From Brugia malayi (taxonomy: Eukaryota > Nematoda > Chromadorea > Rhabditida > Onchocercidae): DNA of 64,000 nt. The stretch is from the NCBI RefSeq assembly GCF_000002995.4, contig NW_025062477.1:7660649-7724648 (forward strand), given 5' to 3'. Of the stretch, positions 27,330 through 41,047 are shown one piece after another (the stretch's first letter is position 1; every line of letters begins with the position of its first letter). The notes below the pieces were generated by a model, which saw only the letters and a list, made by a program, of their open reading frames with translations, did not search any database and was not told where the DNA came from. A program made the translations under genes and the position numbers.

Positions 27330-27640
27330 GAAGGCTAAGACACTGACAACCAGGTGTAGTCGCTACATCGCACCAGTCTATTCTGGTGTTGGTGGTAGAG
27401 ACTGCGGTAGTAGTGAGGACCGCAGTCCGTGTCACCAGCGGCATTGTGTCATATCCCAATCACACGGGTGTGGTTGTCATCAGTGTGTGGTGTGTTTTCC
27501 ACGCGCTGCGCTGTGTAGCTGTATCGTTTGTAAATGGTCTTAAAACCTGCATAGGGCGTGGTGCAAACGTTGATGTCTCACTGTTGAGAAATATCCCGAT
27601 CGATTTTTTTCTCCACAATGCTTGTGGAGGGAACTAGGGT
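27330..27640. ncRNA. GC-rich hairpin cluster, candidate structured RNA
   Basis: Base composition rises sharply relative to the flanks, and four compact hairpins follow one another. 27,371-27,376 pairs with 27,383-27,388 (6 bp). 27,400-27,407 pairs with 27,420-27,427 (8 bp). 27,457-27,464 pairs with 27,469-27,476 (8 bp, one G-U, 4-base loop). 27,611-27,618 pairs with 27,622-27,629 (8 bp, 3-base loop). The two overlapping open frames here are Cys/Val/Ser-rich and match no family I know. It does not resemble a tRNA, rRNA, U snRNA or SL RNA. Strand is undetermined. A promoter or CpG-like regulatory island is an alternative. Confidence 0.35.
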
Positions 27641-28382
27641 AGGAGGTTTTTGCCGGTGGGAAATGTGCAGGGGGCTGCTATGGTCAATCGAGAGATATCA
27701 TCAGGGTGATCTGTGGTCAACTTGACTCAAATTTTGGTTCAAAGTCTGTTTGAGGAGTTCGTCCGAGATGCACTGGTGTCATTGGGAATGCCATGGTGCT
27801 GTGAAAACTTTGATATCTCTTGCTGTATTGCTGCCAATGAAAAATCTACTTAATAAATGAAATATCTCCTGTATCATGTACGAATACTCAATCATTTTAG
27901 TTCATTCATGCAGTTGTCTTATGCTATCTTTAGTAGGAATTGTGAAGTAGGAAAAAGACACAGTATATGAAAGAAGGCAAAAAATAGATTTGAAAATATA
28001 AAAGCTACCGAATAAATCTGGAATAATATGATTATTTGGAAGTCGTAGCATTAGTAACAGTATTTGCAAGGAAAATAGTGATGTCTGTTTATGAAAAACA
28101 GAAGAGAATTAGTAAATGGTTGAGATATGGTTGAGACACACTTATTTTTGGTGCTGGATAGATATTAGAAGCAATATTGCTTTTTCTTGGTCAGACTTTA
28201 ATAGTTCTGGTTCGGTTCTCAGCTTATTTTCTAATTTTATGAGAGGGCGAATTACTACAAACTCACAGTGAATGTGTAAAGAGTGCAGAATATACAGTTC
28301 GATAGAGAATAATTTGAATATCATTCATTATTAAATTCTTTTGTTTTGTTTAGTATTTGTTCTTAACGAGATTTAAGGAAGG
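27641..28382. other. Intergenic and putative 5' leader of the FLYWCH gene
   Basis: Composition returns gradually to AT-rich. I see no exon. A possible trans-splice acceptor (ATTTAAG) lies just before the ATG at 28,383, but it is weak. Confidence 0.4.
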
Positions 28383-31300
28383 ATGCATTTTCAAAGTAGT
28401 AAATCTATATATTTTGAGAACAGTATGACCGACTCCGTTAGTGCAACAAATAGGTACGAACAGAGCCAGCAGGAAATGGAAAGTGGCGAAGTAGAAATTG
28501 TGGATTCTGGTCGGGTAAGCAAGATTTCCATTGGGTGATAATCTTCAATTGATATTCGTATTTCCGTGTTGAGATTACATCCTATTAAGCGTGAAGAAAG
28601 TCAGATTTAGAATCTTTTTCCTGAGATTTTGCTATTCATAATTTATTAAAAAAGTGTGTCCAGAAGATATTTTTTCTTTCTAGAAAAGAAGTATATTTTA
28701 TCATGAGTACGGTTTTTTTGAGCATGCAGAAAATGTGATTAATTGGACTACTGATTTCTCGTTATTGGTTTGATAGTTTCATAAATCCTGTAATGTTTTC
28801 AGGTCATTGATGAATTGGATGAAGCACTGATGCAAATTGGTGACGCCACTGGCAGTGAACAACAATATGATGAAAGGATGCATCAGCAAAGAAAACAAGG
28901 TGATACAGTACAGCAAGATGTCGGCTTACATATGGTAAATATGTGTTCCTCCTGGAGATTTTTACTGTGAATGTATTCGGAGAGATTAATACATCAACAT
29001 AGATCTGTGACTCACTCGATTTTACTGCTCATATGTGAATTCACTTGTAGAATGTTAGCGAAGAGGTGATTGTCGAAACGGAAGAAAGCCATCCAGCAAT
29101 GTCTCCAACTCCGGGGAGTGATGTAGGCGATATGGAAGAATGCATAAATGATGAGGATGGCCTATACAGTGACGATGAAGACCACTCAGACATGTTTGCT
29201 GACCGAGAAGTGGATCAAGTTATCAGAGATCCGGTGACTGGAGAGGTTTTCTTTTTTTTTTTCGAGCTTTTATACTATATATTTTGCTCTTGATAGGAAT
29301 TCATGAAATGTGATATGGAAAATTTTGGTGGGATCATTTCTCCAAAATATCAATTTTAAATAGGTTTGGTAATATTCAATTCTTAGATAAGCTTAACAAT
29401 GGATTTGGAAGATCTCGTGTCTCGGACGATAACTTTTGATAATGGTGAAAGAATTATCTTATGTTTTTCAAAACGATGTCGTCCGCAAATAGCCTGGAAT
29501 GGGCATCTTTACGTTGCAGCATCTGATGTTAGTTTCTAATATTTGTGCATATTGACTGTAAGGTGAGATAGCTTGATAATCTTCGCCGATTCATCGTTTT
29601 CAATAATCAAAAGTGATGTGCATAAGGTGCATAGTTTGGAAATGGAAAAAAAAACTTATTGTCATTGCTTGAAAACTGTTTCACGGCGTGTTGAAATGTG
29701 AAATTTGATATGCTGAATTATAAGGTCTATAAACTATTTCTAGTTTTCTTCCTCCCCTCCCCACCCCCCACCTCCCCAGTTTTGGTCAAACTATCCCCAT
29801 TTAAATCTGGAGCAGAAATAGTTCGTCCTAACTGTTGTATAGATAGCATGAAAGTGAATATAAATATTGTTTCAGTTAAGCGAAGTCAGTTATACGAAAT
29901 GGCGTTGTGTAAATGAAGGATGTCCTGGTGCTTTACGGACATCTCCTGGACTGACCGAATTACGTTCCTCTGGACATCATCATTTAACTACATGTAAACC
30001 AGATGACTTGCGAGTAAGCAGTTTTTGATAAAATGCAGACCATACCAGTCATTATAACAAGTTTTTCTCTTTGTATTTACATTGCGAAATGGGTCAAAAT
30101 TTGTAATTTCTTTATTTAGGTACGTCTACGCATTGTTATTTATGACCTACGTTTGATGGCCGAATTTACAGACGATCCACTAGAAGATCTTTATAGTCAT
30201 TTTGGTACCATTTTTGAATATTTAGTGACCAAATTTTAATCCTCTTTTGTCAGTAGTTTATATTATTCCAAGTGTTCTATGTAAATAAAATTTTTTCAGT
30301 TGAAAAGCTAGCTGCTGAAAATCCAGATGTTTTGGCTTTATTTCCTCCTCTGGATACATTAGTAAAAAGACTTACAAAACATCGAGAATACAAGGTTAGG
30401 AATTCCTTCATTTTTCGACGAATCGCTGTTATAACGTAGTGCTTGTATAGTATGATCATGTATTTAAGATGTGTCCGAATGTTTAATAATTGTTAGCTGT
30501 GAGGCGTTATTTTACTAAATGCGAATTGTGGGGACAGATGATTTCACTAGTCATAGCGCGGGCGGGAATATTTGATCTGTAGTTCTGTTTTCTGAGATTA
30601 GTGAGACAGATTTTCCATTTTTTTCTAGTTCAGATTTAAAACACACCATTTCTTTCGAATATTAGATGTAAAATTGTTACTATCAGTAAACTTTAGTAGT
30701 GAAATGGCCATATTGAGAAGTGCTTCGAAAATTAATTTCCATTTCGCAGATTTAAGAAGATGAGGAAGAGTGGACACTACATTAGGTATTTTTATCCTGT
30801 GTCTGTTGTTTAAAATTGTTTTCAAGGTATATCGTCGTCGATTTGAATATGAAAAAATAATGGCGGAGCGGCGTCGGGGTTTACATTCTAAAGGTAAAGC
30901 GTCTTTTTTTTTTTAATTTTCTTGTGTTAAAAGTTATTTGGTTCCTATGATAGTGATGTATGATTATTAAACCTAAAATAACACTAAGTTATAAAAGTAA
31001 GGTTCTTCAAATAATAAAAATATATAGATTTAATATGTTGAAGTTATTGGATTATATTATTATATAATTGGGTTTTTTATCACCATAAATAGATTCAGAC
31101 TGCACTCCTGGAATGCTTCGAAGAATGCGTCCATTCCCACCGGTTCGTTTTCTTATTTTTGCATTTACATTTCAAAGTTCAGTTTTTATACTTTTATACA
31201 GATTTAATGATGTGTAGTGTTAAAGTATGACTAGGAAATTCTCAATAATTTTCATTGCCCAAATGTTACAAGTGTTTATTTACTCATGAGTACTAATTTC

Positions 31301-34300
31301 TGGGAATAACATACACTATGTTAACCTTTTACCGCACGTTTAGTCGGTATGTATTGAGTGCGGTATATCAATTGTAACGGATGCGGACACCACATCTCAA
31401 GAAAATTTTGTGGATCATGTGTCGCAGGATCATCAAAGAGAAGCAACATGTCAATATTATTCTTTCCCTGGAGTGCATCTTTTTGAGGTTTCCGATTATT
31501 CTGCTGTTGAACTAGATTAATAAAAGCAATTATTTGATATGAAAATAATCACAATAACGAGAAAACGTCTCAGTTTAGCTTTAGCAGGAGAGGAAAAGAT
31601 GTTGGCGTAACCAGAGTGGATGTAGAGATGATGAAATCCTTGAAGAAAACCGAGTTTTACCGTTTAGACATAGGTTTGGAACGGTGGCGTTTAAAATGGG
31701 AGATTAGTAGGCTGGCAGAAGTGGAATACTTTGAGATTATTAGATTTATAGTTAGTAGTAAATTATCAAATTGCAGCAGTGGATGCGTGAGCTGCAGCAA
31801 CGTAGCCGATACAAAATTCGACGTTTTTCAATGCATAATGAAAGCTTATTTTTCCTTTGTGCTGCAGACGATCGATGGTGTCGAACTTATGGCGTTAATT
31901 CTGATGGTCTTCATTGTACTGCATTTGTTCGAGTCTACGATTACAGAGTAAGTGCATTCGATAAAGATCATAAGGATAATGTTCTGTTGAGAATATGACT
32001 TTATGTTGCATCAAGTAATAAAAGTAGGAAAAATTTTTATCGTTATTTTCTGGACAAAGATTGGAACTGAGATCACAAAAATATTGCTGTTCACAAAGCT
32101 GCTCATAAATATAAAGCAGTACAGATAATATTCAATAGTAATACAGTGTGGGTTGAAATAATAAAAGATGTTTTAATACAAATCATTATCTTGGACTATC
32201 GAAATCTTTTGTTACAATTATAGTAAGAGATAGACCACTCAGCAAAATGAAACATTTGCGTCAAAAGTTTTTAGAGGTAATCTGTGTGACATGGATTTGT
32301 TATTAATTCTTGAAGTTTGTTGCAGTTAGAATAGTGAATCATATGAGGGTCACTTATAACTTGTCATTATTGTCACTTCTGCTTCTTTTTAGTGTAGGGA
32401 ATCAATTAATGATAAGTAATAGGAAAAGAAATAAAGTAACTTTTTTCAGAGGGTTTCGCGGCAAGAAACTCGGGTTTTGCGGATACAGTACTGCCTGGAT
32501 CATAATTTCCATAGCGGTAAGCGACTAAGTTGTTGTGCATTTTTTTAAGAAAGTAGTGAATAATAATTCCAGTTGGTACTGAACGCAAGCTAAACTGGTG
32601 TTTTATAGATGAGGACGCAACAGTTGATGCTCCATTTACTCCAGAAGTTTTCATGCATGAAGTGGAGGAAAGACGTTTACGAACTGCTGGCATGGTGAAA
32701 AGTCATGCACAACGCGCGCGCCTTTTGAGACGAAGAGGTGAAATGGGAAGTGAAATTATGTCAGGTTAGCTCTAATCGTAAAATATTTCTTCTATTTCCA
32801 ATAAGAATGTTGTCTTTCAATTGGTACATGTGTTGAAAAAAACATTACTACAAATTCAATTTGATTGATTATTTGAACATGAATTACAGAAGCTGTGGTA
32901 TCCTCTTGCAGAGTAGTTCTATGGTTCAAACCACCAAACCCTGAACTGATTATGAAATTGATAAATCTGCTCATTAATTCACTCAGAAACCCTTTATAAT
33001 AAAAGGAATTATAATGAGTCAAACTTGGTTTCTCAACTATTATTTGACATTTTAAGTGATGAATGTCATTTTAATTTATTGAACCACTGTAATGAAGTCT
33101 TTTGCATTGACAGAGTTAAGTAGATTGCATAGAAATTATTTTCGAAAAGAAACCAATGTACTTTCTAAAACTACTTTCTAGGATAATGAGTTCTCTATGT
33201 TCATAGCAGTAAAAATAGAGTTGATATATTTTGACCAATCAAAAAACTGAAGTGCGAATTTCAGAAAATGGCGGTGTATGGTCTGAAGAAGGAGTCAGAG
33301 AAGATGACTCGAATTTGCAGTAAGTTTAGTTTTATTTGTTTATCTTTTTATGTTTTTCATACACTTCTCATACATTAGTTTGTTGAAACCAAATCCGATT
33401 TATAGAGAATTAGACACCTATGCATCTGATGTCGCCAAGCGCACAACACATATACGCAATGATGATTCTGCGTCAGTAGTCGAATTTGCTGAAGGACCTG
33501 ATACCGAACATGACGGTTAGTATCGCTTTCTCACTGTCTTTTTAATGGAATGGCTGTTTATGTGTGCACTACATGCATTTTTCGATAATAGAGAAGAAAG
33601 TTAAGACATTTAAGTTACGATTCATGTGCTCATGGCATTATTTCAGAAGGTGGATGTAAGTGCTCGGTTTTCAATCACGAATAATTCAGTTTAAGTCATA
33701 AAACATCATTTCAGAATTAATTGCACTTATTTCTCAGGGCAGGAGGATACAGTTGGTGGTGAAGGCGAACGAAATGTTGGCTATGGTATCGAAGGCAGTG
33801 AGGAAGGTGTCGGACAAGAAGAACAATTGGGAGATAATGCTGCATCGAAACTGAAGCGAGTAAACTTGCAAAGACCAAGATTTATGGGAAGGTAAATATA
33901 AATAGTAAAAAACTTCGTGAGCCTAACTAGAAAAGAAGACGGAAATGACTCTGCATTAAATGTGTTCTGTGTGAATATTAATATTATGTATTCACTCGAC
34001 ATTAGAAAAAAATTGCTTTTTTCCGATATGCACAACAAAATGTTGGTCAGCATTTCACATATGGCAGAACTGTCAAATCAGACTACGATGAAAAACGAGA
34101 AGTAAGTTATTAGTATGAATGTTAATGAGCACTTTTATCGGTTTTCAAAAATATTACACTATTTCAATTTTAAACGTATGAATAGATTACACTGATGAAA
34201 TAGAGTAAAAGCATAGGTAGTACTGTAAGTTACAAAGTATGGTTTGTTTTGACATGGTGTAGCGTATAATTCCTATTCAGTAACTTTTGTGATATTGCTA

Positions 34301-36334
34301 AATTATGCTATACTTGTTTGTGTTAATAGTAATTGAAGTCCATAATTTCCCGCATAATACATTGTAATAGCTTATTTTATAGAACCTCTGTTTGATAACG
34401 ATTAATGATTTTAAGAAATTTTGGATTTGAGTTCTTTAGGTGGCAAATTTGGTTGAACAGTGCAATCGTCGAGTTAGTGAAAGCCGTTCAATACGTTCCA
34501 TTGAAAGTAGAGAAATTCAAAGTGGTAGTGGCCAACCACATTATGTTACCCATCGATCAAATTTTTCCAGCTATACACTTTATAATTTGGTTATGCAAAT
34601 TGAATTGCAGTGTGAGGTTTGTGTTGTACTGATGATTTTATAGGTTAAATTCGGTTTTTTCAAAAACTTCCGAAGTTATAATATAATCTGATTACCATTA
34701 TTCGTAATGTGGGGCATGAATCGCTTCTGATATAGTAAACATTATTTGAAGTGTTTGAAGTGCTGTACAATCAATATCAACAAATAAAGTTACTCTGAAT
34801 GATCAGACAGTTTTAATAAAAACTTGTGGGACTAGTTAATGAGGCTTGTGTGTTTTTGCAGCTTTTCAAAGAACGTGCCCAATCTCTGAAACATATTGTG
34901 GCAGCGAAAAAATATCTAAAATACCTCACATCTCTCTGTGATAACATTGCTACTGATCCAGAGTGTAATAAACCTGTAGAGGAGTTGGCGGCTGAAATTT
35001 TTGATTTGAAAGAAATTGTAAACAGTGGAATAGTAGTTACCAAGCAGACGAGCTTGCTTCCAACATTAAGCTTTGGAAGTGGCGATGAAGGTAGTAATTC
35101 ATTACAACAGCGTGATGGAAAAAGTGAATCGGAAACGCAACCGCTTATCTTTCTTCCAGTGGTACCCGCGAGAAGCACATCCGAAGAATTAGGTTGGATT
35201 TTCCTATTTTCGGAATGATTATTTGCAGTTTGTTGCTGGATATTTATTGAGTAATTATATTAATATTATATTTATTTTGTTTTTATTATCATTAATTTAT
35301 TTATTGTAATATACTTTATTTTTCTGCAAATTATTATTTAATGGGATGAAAAATGTTTTTTAGTTGTAATTAATTTACAAAAAATGTCGACCACTATTTG
35401 ATGAAAAATATATTTTATTTTTTGTATTTCGTTATGTATATTTTTTTAAAGATGCATTCTTTTATATCTACTAATAAGTTGTTCAACATTATGCGGAATA
35501 TAAAAAAAGAGATCTTTGGAGATTATTTTATTCTTTATTATACACATGAATTTTTGTTAATTTTCAGAAAAAAGGACAGTTGATGAAGAAGCAGGATTGG
35601 ATGTTACAGAACAGTCTGAAATAGCGGTAACTTTCCTACTTCGTTGAACTTCAGGTTAAAATTATCTAAGCAATAGTTTGAATGGATTTCCAACTTTTTA
35701 AAATTTGTTTGCCAGGATTCACAACCAAATTTGAGAAGATCAAAACGTGGAAAAGGAAAGGACGAAACCGATACATCTTTTGAAATAAAGAAAGGAAGAA
35801 AAGCTCCCTTAATTACGATTTCAAAAGCAGATACATCCATAAGGTAACAGGTTGCAAAAAGATTTGGACACTTATTTTCTTAGTTCTGCAGACCAAAGAT
35901 TTTAGAACATGTTTGCTTCAGTTTTTGTTGTTATAACTCAGTGCATAGTTGCTGTTCTGGATCAGAGGATAAAACTTAAGCATTCTAAGAAGAAAGTTTT
36001 ACTATAAGAGCGAAATCCCATTGATGCGGTGGATAGTAAGCGTGGACCTGACTTACTTAAATAACTCACTGCGGGATATAACTATTTGGATTTTTAGAAA
36101 TTATGGAAATATGTAATTGCTTTTTTTGTTTGATGCATCTATCTACTGTATTCGCTTACCGAACTTTTCATTGTGTTGTTTTTCAGTCTGGTTAAGTTAA
36201 AGGTGGAAATGAAGTGTGTAGGGTTCGTAGTTCTAAGTGTTTTAGAAGCAATACAACTGTTCATTATAGTAAAAAGGGTAGTAAGTACTCATGCAAAAAG
36301 GTTTGAGGAAAACTGATGATGAAAATTGTCTAGT

Positions 36335-36373
<39 letters not shown>

Positions 36374-39300
36374 GAACCATATCAAACAAGAAGAAGTCGT
36401 GGTGTCGTGAAGCCGAACACCAAGGGAGTTTTTGACAAATCGACGTATGTTGGAGGAATGGAGGTATTTTAAGTTGATTTTTAAAGGAACTCTGTTGTTT
36501 TATGTTGTCCTCAAAAAAGAAAGAAAAATCTATTTTGCATAAATTCGTACCTCAGAGCTTTAAAAATGCTGTAAGAATGCTATCGAATCGGCACAAGCAA
36601 AGCTAGCACAAAGACTGGACTATCATTATTTGAATTTGCTAGGCACTGTAGAAAAAAGTGGCTTATGATGTGTAACAAGCTTTTAGCGGAGGAGGAACAG
36701 GAATCTGAACATAACTTTTAATTGCGAAAAGTTAAAGATGGAATATTCACCTATTACTACCCAATTTCAATGTTTATTTTTTGAAAATCTTAAATTTTCA
36801 GGCAACTTCTGCAGAAGGAGATGGTAAGCGTTCAGTTATTTGGGTGAATTCGTTTTCTGTTTATTATCCCTACACTATAATCATTATGTTCGTATAGTCA
36901 TTGTCATACTTCTCTATTTTATGATCACTGTTCTCTTGTAGAAGCAATGAAATCTGTAGAATCCCGCGAAGCTTATACATTACGTAAGTTTTAATTACAC
37001 TATCTGGTAAGGTATAGTTTATATAATGATTTGATACTGTTGTAGACGCCTATGACGATATTGAGAGAGAATTCAGTTTGCTGTCAGCGTTTTTATCTTC
37101 GAATGATATTAAGCATAGAGTAAGATAAAATATTATACCTCCTAGTAAATACTTTTTACTTTTTTTTTTTTTCTTTTTCTTTTGTTAGATGTGTTCTTTC
37201 TCTTTAAAACATAATCTGCATCTTGACAGAGAAGCAAAAGTGAATCAAATACTAGTATGTAATCACGAAAAACAATCGGAAGATAGTGTGTTTTCTACCA
37301 TTTTTTTATATCTTTGAGGGCGAATACCGTTTAGTGGGCAAAATTCAAAATTGAAACTCGCTGGACGTACTATGCAACTTGATGCGGAATTGGAAGAAGT
37401 AACTGGAAAACCGATGACTTTGAGAACTGCAACTGGAAATTTGGTTAGCTTGATTTATTAACCAGATGAACAAGATGTTGGAGATAACGCCTAGAAGGGA
37501 CTAATAGTTTTCTAATCATTATAATTTTATTTCTTTTAAGCAAGCGAATAAAAGCGAATAAAAGCCAGAAATTTTCAATCGTTTTTATTTGTAAGTATTG
37601 AATGTCATTCATCAAACGGTGAAATTTGCTTTTCATGAAATTTATTTTACCCTCTTCATTTCATATCGGCATCTATTCCTATCCACTAATTTTGTTCGTT
37701 TCTACCGTTGATATTGCATTTCTATACTAATATTGCTTTACTGTAATTTAAGAATAACTTTTAACGTTTTTTCTCCTAAAGCAATATCCATATGAATATA
37801 TAGAATTACAAAAATATCGAAACTTCCTCTTCAGTTTACTAAATACAAATAAACGTTGGTGAGCAAGCAACCATTAATGCGTTATTTAGGTCACAGTAAT
37901 GCGGCGGTTTGATGGCCGTTTGATTATGGTTTCACCCAGAGTATTGGTTCAGAAAGGTAATGTCTCATTTTTGCACGAATCCGGCTTCTTGCCTAACTAG
38001 AAAATATTTTTGGATCAAGTATGCGAAGTATGCTAAAGCACATCTTTGTGAATAAGTTTTCTGTTACAACAACAAGTGCTTGGGAAAGTTTGTTTAATTG
38101 AAAGATTAAATATATTAAATACTGTAGGGGCTCTTTCTCAAAGGATAGATTTATTTTACTACCAAGCTTATACCATGAAACTTATTTGCTTATATTTATT
38201 CTCACATTTTCCATGAAATGATCGCTTTATAATGGATAGAGTTGGATGGTCATTTAATGTATCAATTTCTGAAAGTTTTCTTGCTCATCTTTTGTGTAAA
38301 ATGTTGTTTTCTAGAATCGAAAACACCCACAATTGAAGAAACTCAAAGAGAAACGAGGTCGAAAAGTACACGAAATGCAGCACTTGGCAAAAAGGTACCA
38401 AAGGCAGAACAAATAAAAGAAGAAGAAGAAGAAGAAGAGGGAAAGGAGACGAAGTCACAAAGGACAACAAGATCCTCAGAAAAGCGTTCAGTCTACTCAA
38501 AATATTTAAAGAAAGATAAAGATCGACGTGGTAATCTTCAATTTGATCTTCTTTCGTAGGTCTTAGTCATTGTAGAAATTATTATAAAGAACTATTGGAA
38601 ACTGGAATGGTATGTAGTACCTGATAACAATTTATTTTATTTGGTGTTTCAGATTTGCAACGTACACAGTGACTATTTCAGATGAAAAAAGCGCTAATTC
38701 AAACTTATCAGAAAGAGGAAAAGGAAAGGATGTGGATAATGAAAAAACAAGTTTGGAAGAAGCGGAATCTGTCAAACAGGAAACCACGCAAGAAGTAGAG
38801 ACTAGCTCGAGAAAGTATGTATTAAATAAACGGTCTCGAACTTATTCTTTAATGTTGATAGTTTTACTATTTGATTGCATAAGTCTTCCAAAATAAATTC
38901 TTTAGCAGTCATTTACACTGTTATTAATCCAATGGTAATTTTGAAAATCTGTTATAACGTTCAGCACGAAACAAATATTGTCATATTGTAAAGTTTGGTG
39001 GAAATTCGTAATCGACAATTTCTTCCTTTTGAGATGTTATTTTTTTTTTACCGATTTCAGATTTGTAAGAAAGCAGTTAAGTGAAAATGATGTAATCGTT
39101 ATGGACGATGAGACATTCTCAGCTGTTGTAAAAGATATAAGCATGGAAAGTCCTGATTGCGGTGAGTATCTTCTCTACAAAACACTTGCTTATTTTCACT
39201 TTCATTTTATCTTTTTGCTTAAATGGTATTACTTCATAATTCGTGATATCTTAATATTATATGAATGTTGTATGCAGAATACCGATGTTCCTATTCATAT

Positions 39301-39828
39301 CTATAAACGTTTCAATTATTGGCTGGACTGAATCATTGAGATTTACCGCAAAAATCTGTAACATAATCGATATATGAATTTAAAACATGTAGTAATGACA
39401 ACAGATTTTAAATGTGCACTCAAAAAACGTGAGGTGACATTTAATAGAAAAGGCTTGAGATTATGCACTAATTCTTTGTATTTGGTATCATACACTTCGA
39501 TTTGACAAATATCTGTAGAGTAATTAAAAGGGATTAATGTTTTGGGATTTTTGTTTAAAATTAGAGGATGGTTATTTCTGAATAAGTTAATCCTGGAATT
39601 ATAATCAGCAGCTGATAAATGGAAAATAGATTAGTGCTCTCTCTTCTGTCTGAATACTCTTTTGAGTCCTATTACTTTGTTATTTAAATGTATGACTGTG
39701 GACAATTACTTATAGTTAGTGGAAGTGAAAGCCGGCGAAGTCGATCAAAGAAAAAGGATGATGAAGAACCAACAGGACTGGTTACTAATGCTTTTAGAGC
39801 TAATAAAACAGGGGAAAGTAAAAAATAA
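28383..39828 (+). CDS. Large FLYWCH-like zinc-finger nuclear protein
   Basis: Thirty-three exons give 3,639 nt (about 1,212 aa) with all phases closing. Exons: 28383-28514, 28803-28934, 29051-29245, 29387-29527, 29876-30013, 30120-30204, 30300-30394, 30827-30893, 31093-31142, 31344-31487, 31777-31947, 32450-32516, 32609-32764, 33265-33319, 33406-33515, 33647-33655, 33738-33891, 34068-34101, 34440-34616, 34862-35192, 35568-35626, 35716-35843, 36373-36463, 36802-36823, 36942-36983, 37046-37119, 37230-37254, 37319-37443, 37890-37956, 38315-38530, 38682-38814, 39061-39161, 39716-39828. An acidic N terminus precedes a FLYWCH-like module (TKWRCVNEGCPGAL ... GHHHL). Next come a C2H2-like patch (CIECGIS ... 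HVSQDH) and a second FLYWCH-like module (CAADDRWCRTYG ... LDHNFH). The long C terminus has basic RRSKRGKGK and KKGRKAP motifs and a seven-Glu run. These suggest DNA or chromatin binding in the nucleus. ATG 28,425 is an alternative in-frame start. I know no named orthologue. Confidence 0.8.
33647..33655 (+). other. Candidate 9-nt microexon
   Basis: Flanked by TTATTTCAG and GTAAGT, nine bases add three residues. They keep phase with both neighbours, changing D-G-Q to D-E-G-G-W-Q. Skipping it also keeps frame, so it may be a cassette exon. Confidence 0.5.
36340..36370 (+). repeat. 31-base T run forming a 3' splice-site tract
   Basis: An uninterrupted T run directly precedes the AG that opens exon 23 (36,373) of the FLYWCH gene. 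It is an extreme polypyrimidine tract and a likely site of length polymorphism. Confidence 0.8.
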
Positions 39829-41047
39829 ATTAGTGTCATCGTGTGTTTGAAATTGTATTTCAACATTGGATGACAATCTCGTGTTTTTAATATCTTACTG
39901 GCTCTATTTTCATCGTAATATTTTTTTGTTGTCTCTGTTGTATTTATGGTTTTTCTTTCTTCAACTTTTGTATTGATACACAAACTGAATATACAAAGCA
40001 AAGTGCGAGGAACTGTGGTAGATGAGTTAATTTCCCAACTTTTGGTAACTTCGTTTGTTAAAGTTTGTTCTAAATTCTAATTAGTACACTAAAAAATACC
40101 ACTTTCTTCCCTCTCCATTTGCTTTTAGTAGAGAAGTTTTTAAACTATTTCGCTTGCATTTTACTTTGCTTCAGTTTGCCAACTTATGATTGATTTTAGG
40201 AACATCTGACATCAGTTTGCAGACTGTTTTGTTCCAAACATTAAATAATGCACCAGTATTCGCAACTGGACGAGACCATATTATTCTGAAGATTAGTGTG
40301 TGTTTAGATTTTCAAGTTTACTTTTGTAGAACTTCGAAGATTTGCAAGGATTCCATTGTTTACAACTTCAAAAAATAGTTTTGACGAATAAGTCACCTTT
40401 GCAAATGACTTATTCATCTACTACTTGCATTCATTGCATACTCTTATTGTGATCAAATGTTTTTATTGTTCTGAGCTTCTCTACTTTTTTGTGACAAGAA
40501 ATGGCATTTCTCATTGCTGTATTAGTTAAAATATGGGATAGAAGAAAAGAAGTACATTTTGCCCTTTTTCATTTTATATGTTCGAGATGACCACCAAGTT
40601 CGTCAGGCTAATAAGGATTTTCATACATAAGGTTCAGTTTGTAGCCATACATCATTGTCTTCTTTGTTTCCTAGGTTTCTTCTATAATTTCATCGCTCAT
40701 TGTGTACGAAATTGTAAGTTCAAGAATAAATAATAAAAGGATGCAATGAAAATTTTGTTTCATAATGGCCATGAGGTCTGGCAGTGGAATTCTTACATGT
40801 AAAGTTGGCATTTCCTAATAAAGTATGGTGCAGTTATAGAACTACTTTATTTAATAAACGATTAGATGTTTTAATGTTAGTTGTTTAAATTCCATTTGTT
40901 TTCTTGAAATCATTATACAATATTGTTAATAAAACAATATCATGAGCACCATTCTTTGAAAGTATTGAGAATGAGAAGAGAAACACAGGATGGATCATGA
41001 ATATTACCTATTGTATCTGAAGAGGATAATGAAACATTTTTTCCTTT
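39829..41047. other. Convergent intergenic region with both 3' UTRs
   Basis: The upstream gene ends in AATAAAT, which overlaps its own stop codon. A clearer AATAAA lies at 40,728-40,733. For the opposing dlk-1 gene, TTTATT at 40,846-40,851 is a plausible signal about 200 nt after its stop. No coding exon is supported here; the 62-codon frame at 40,190-40,378 has no motif or splice context. Confidence 0.45.

Noticed and set aside
27328..27637. Two overlapping Cys/Val-rich frames in the GC-rich island
   Set aside because: They reflect GC content; overlap in different frames with no homology, so a non-coding reading is preferred.
34813..35178. 121-codon minus-strand frame
   Set aside because: Antisense of a long exon of the FLYWCH gene whose phase fits its neighbours.
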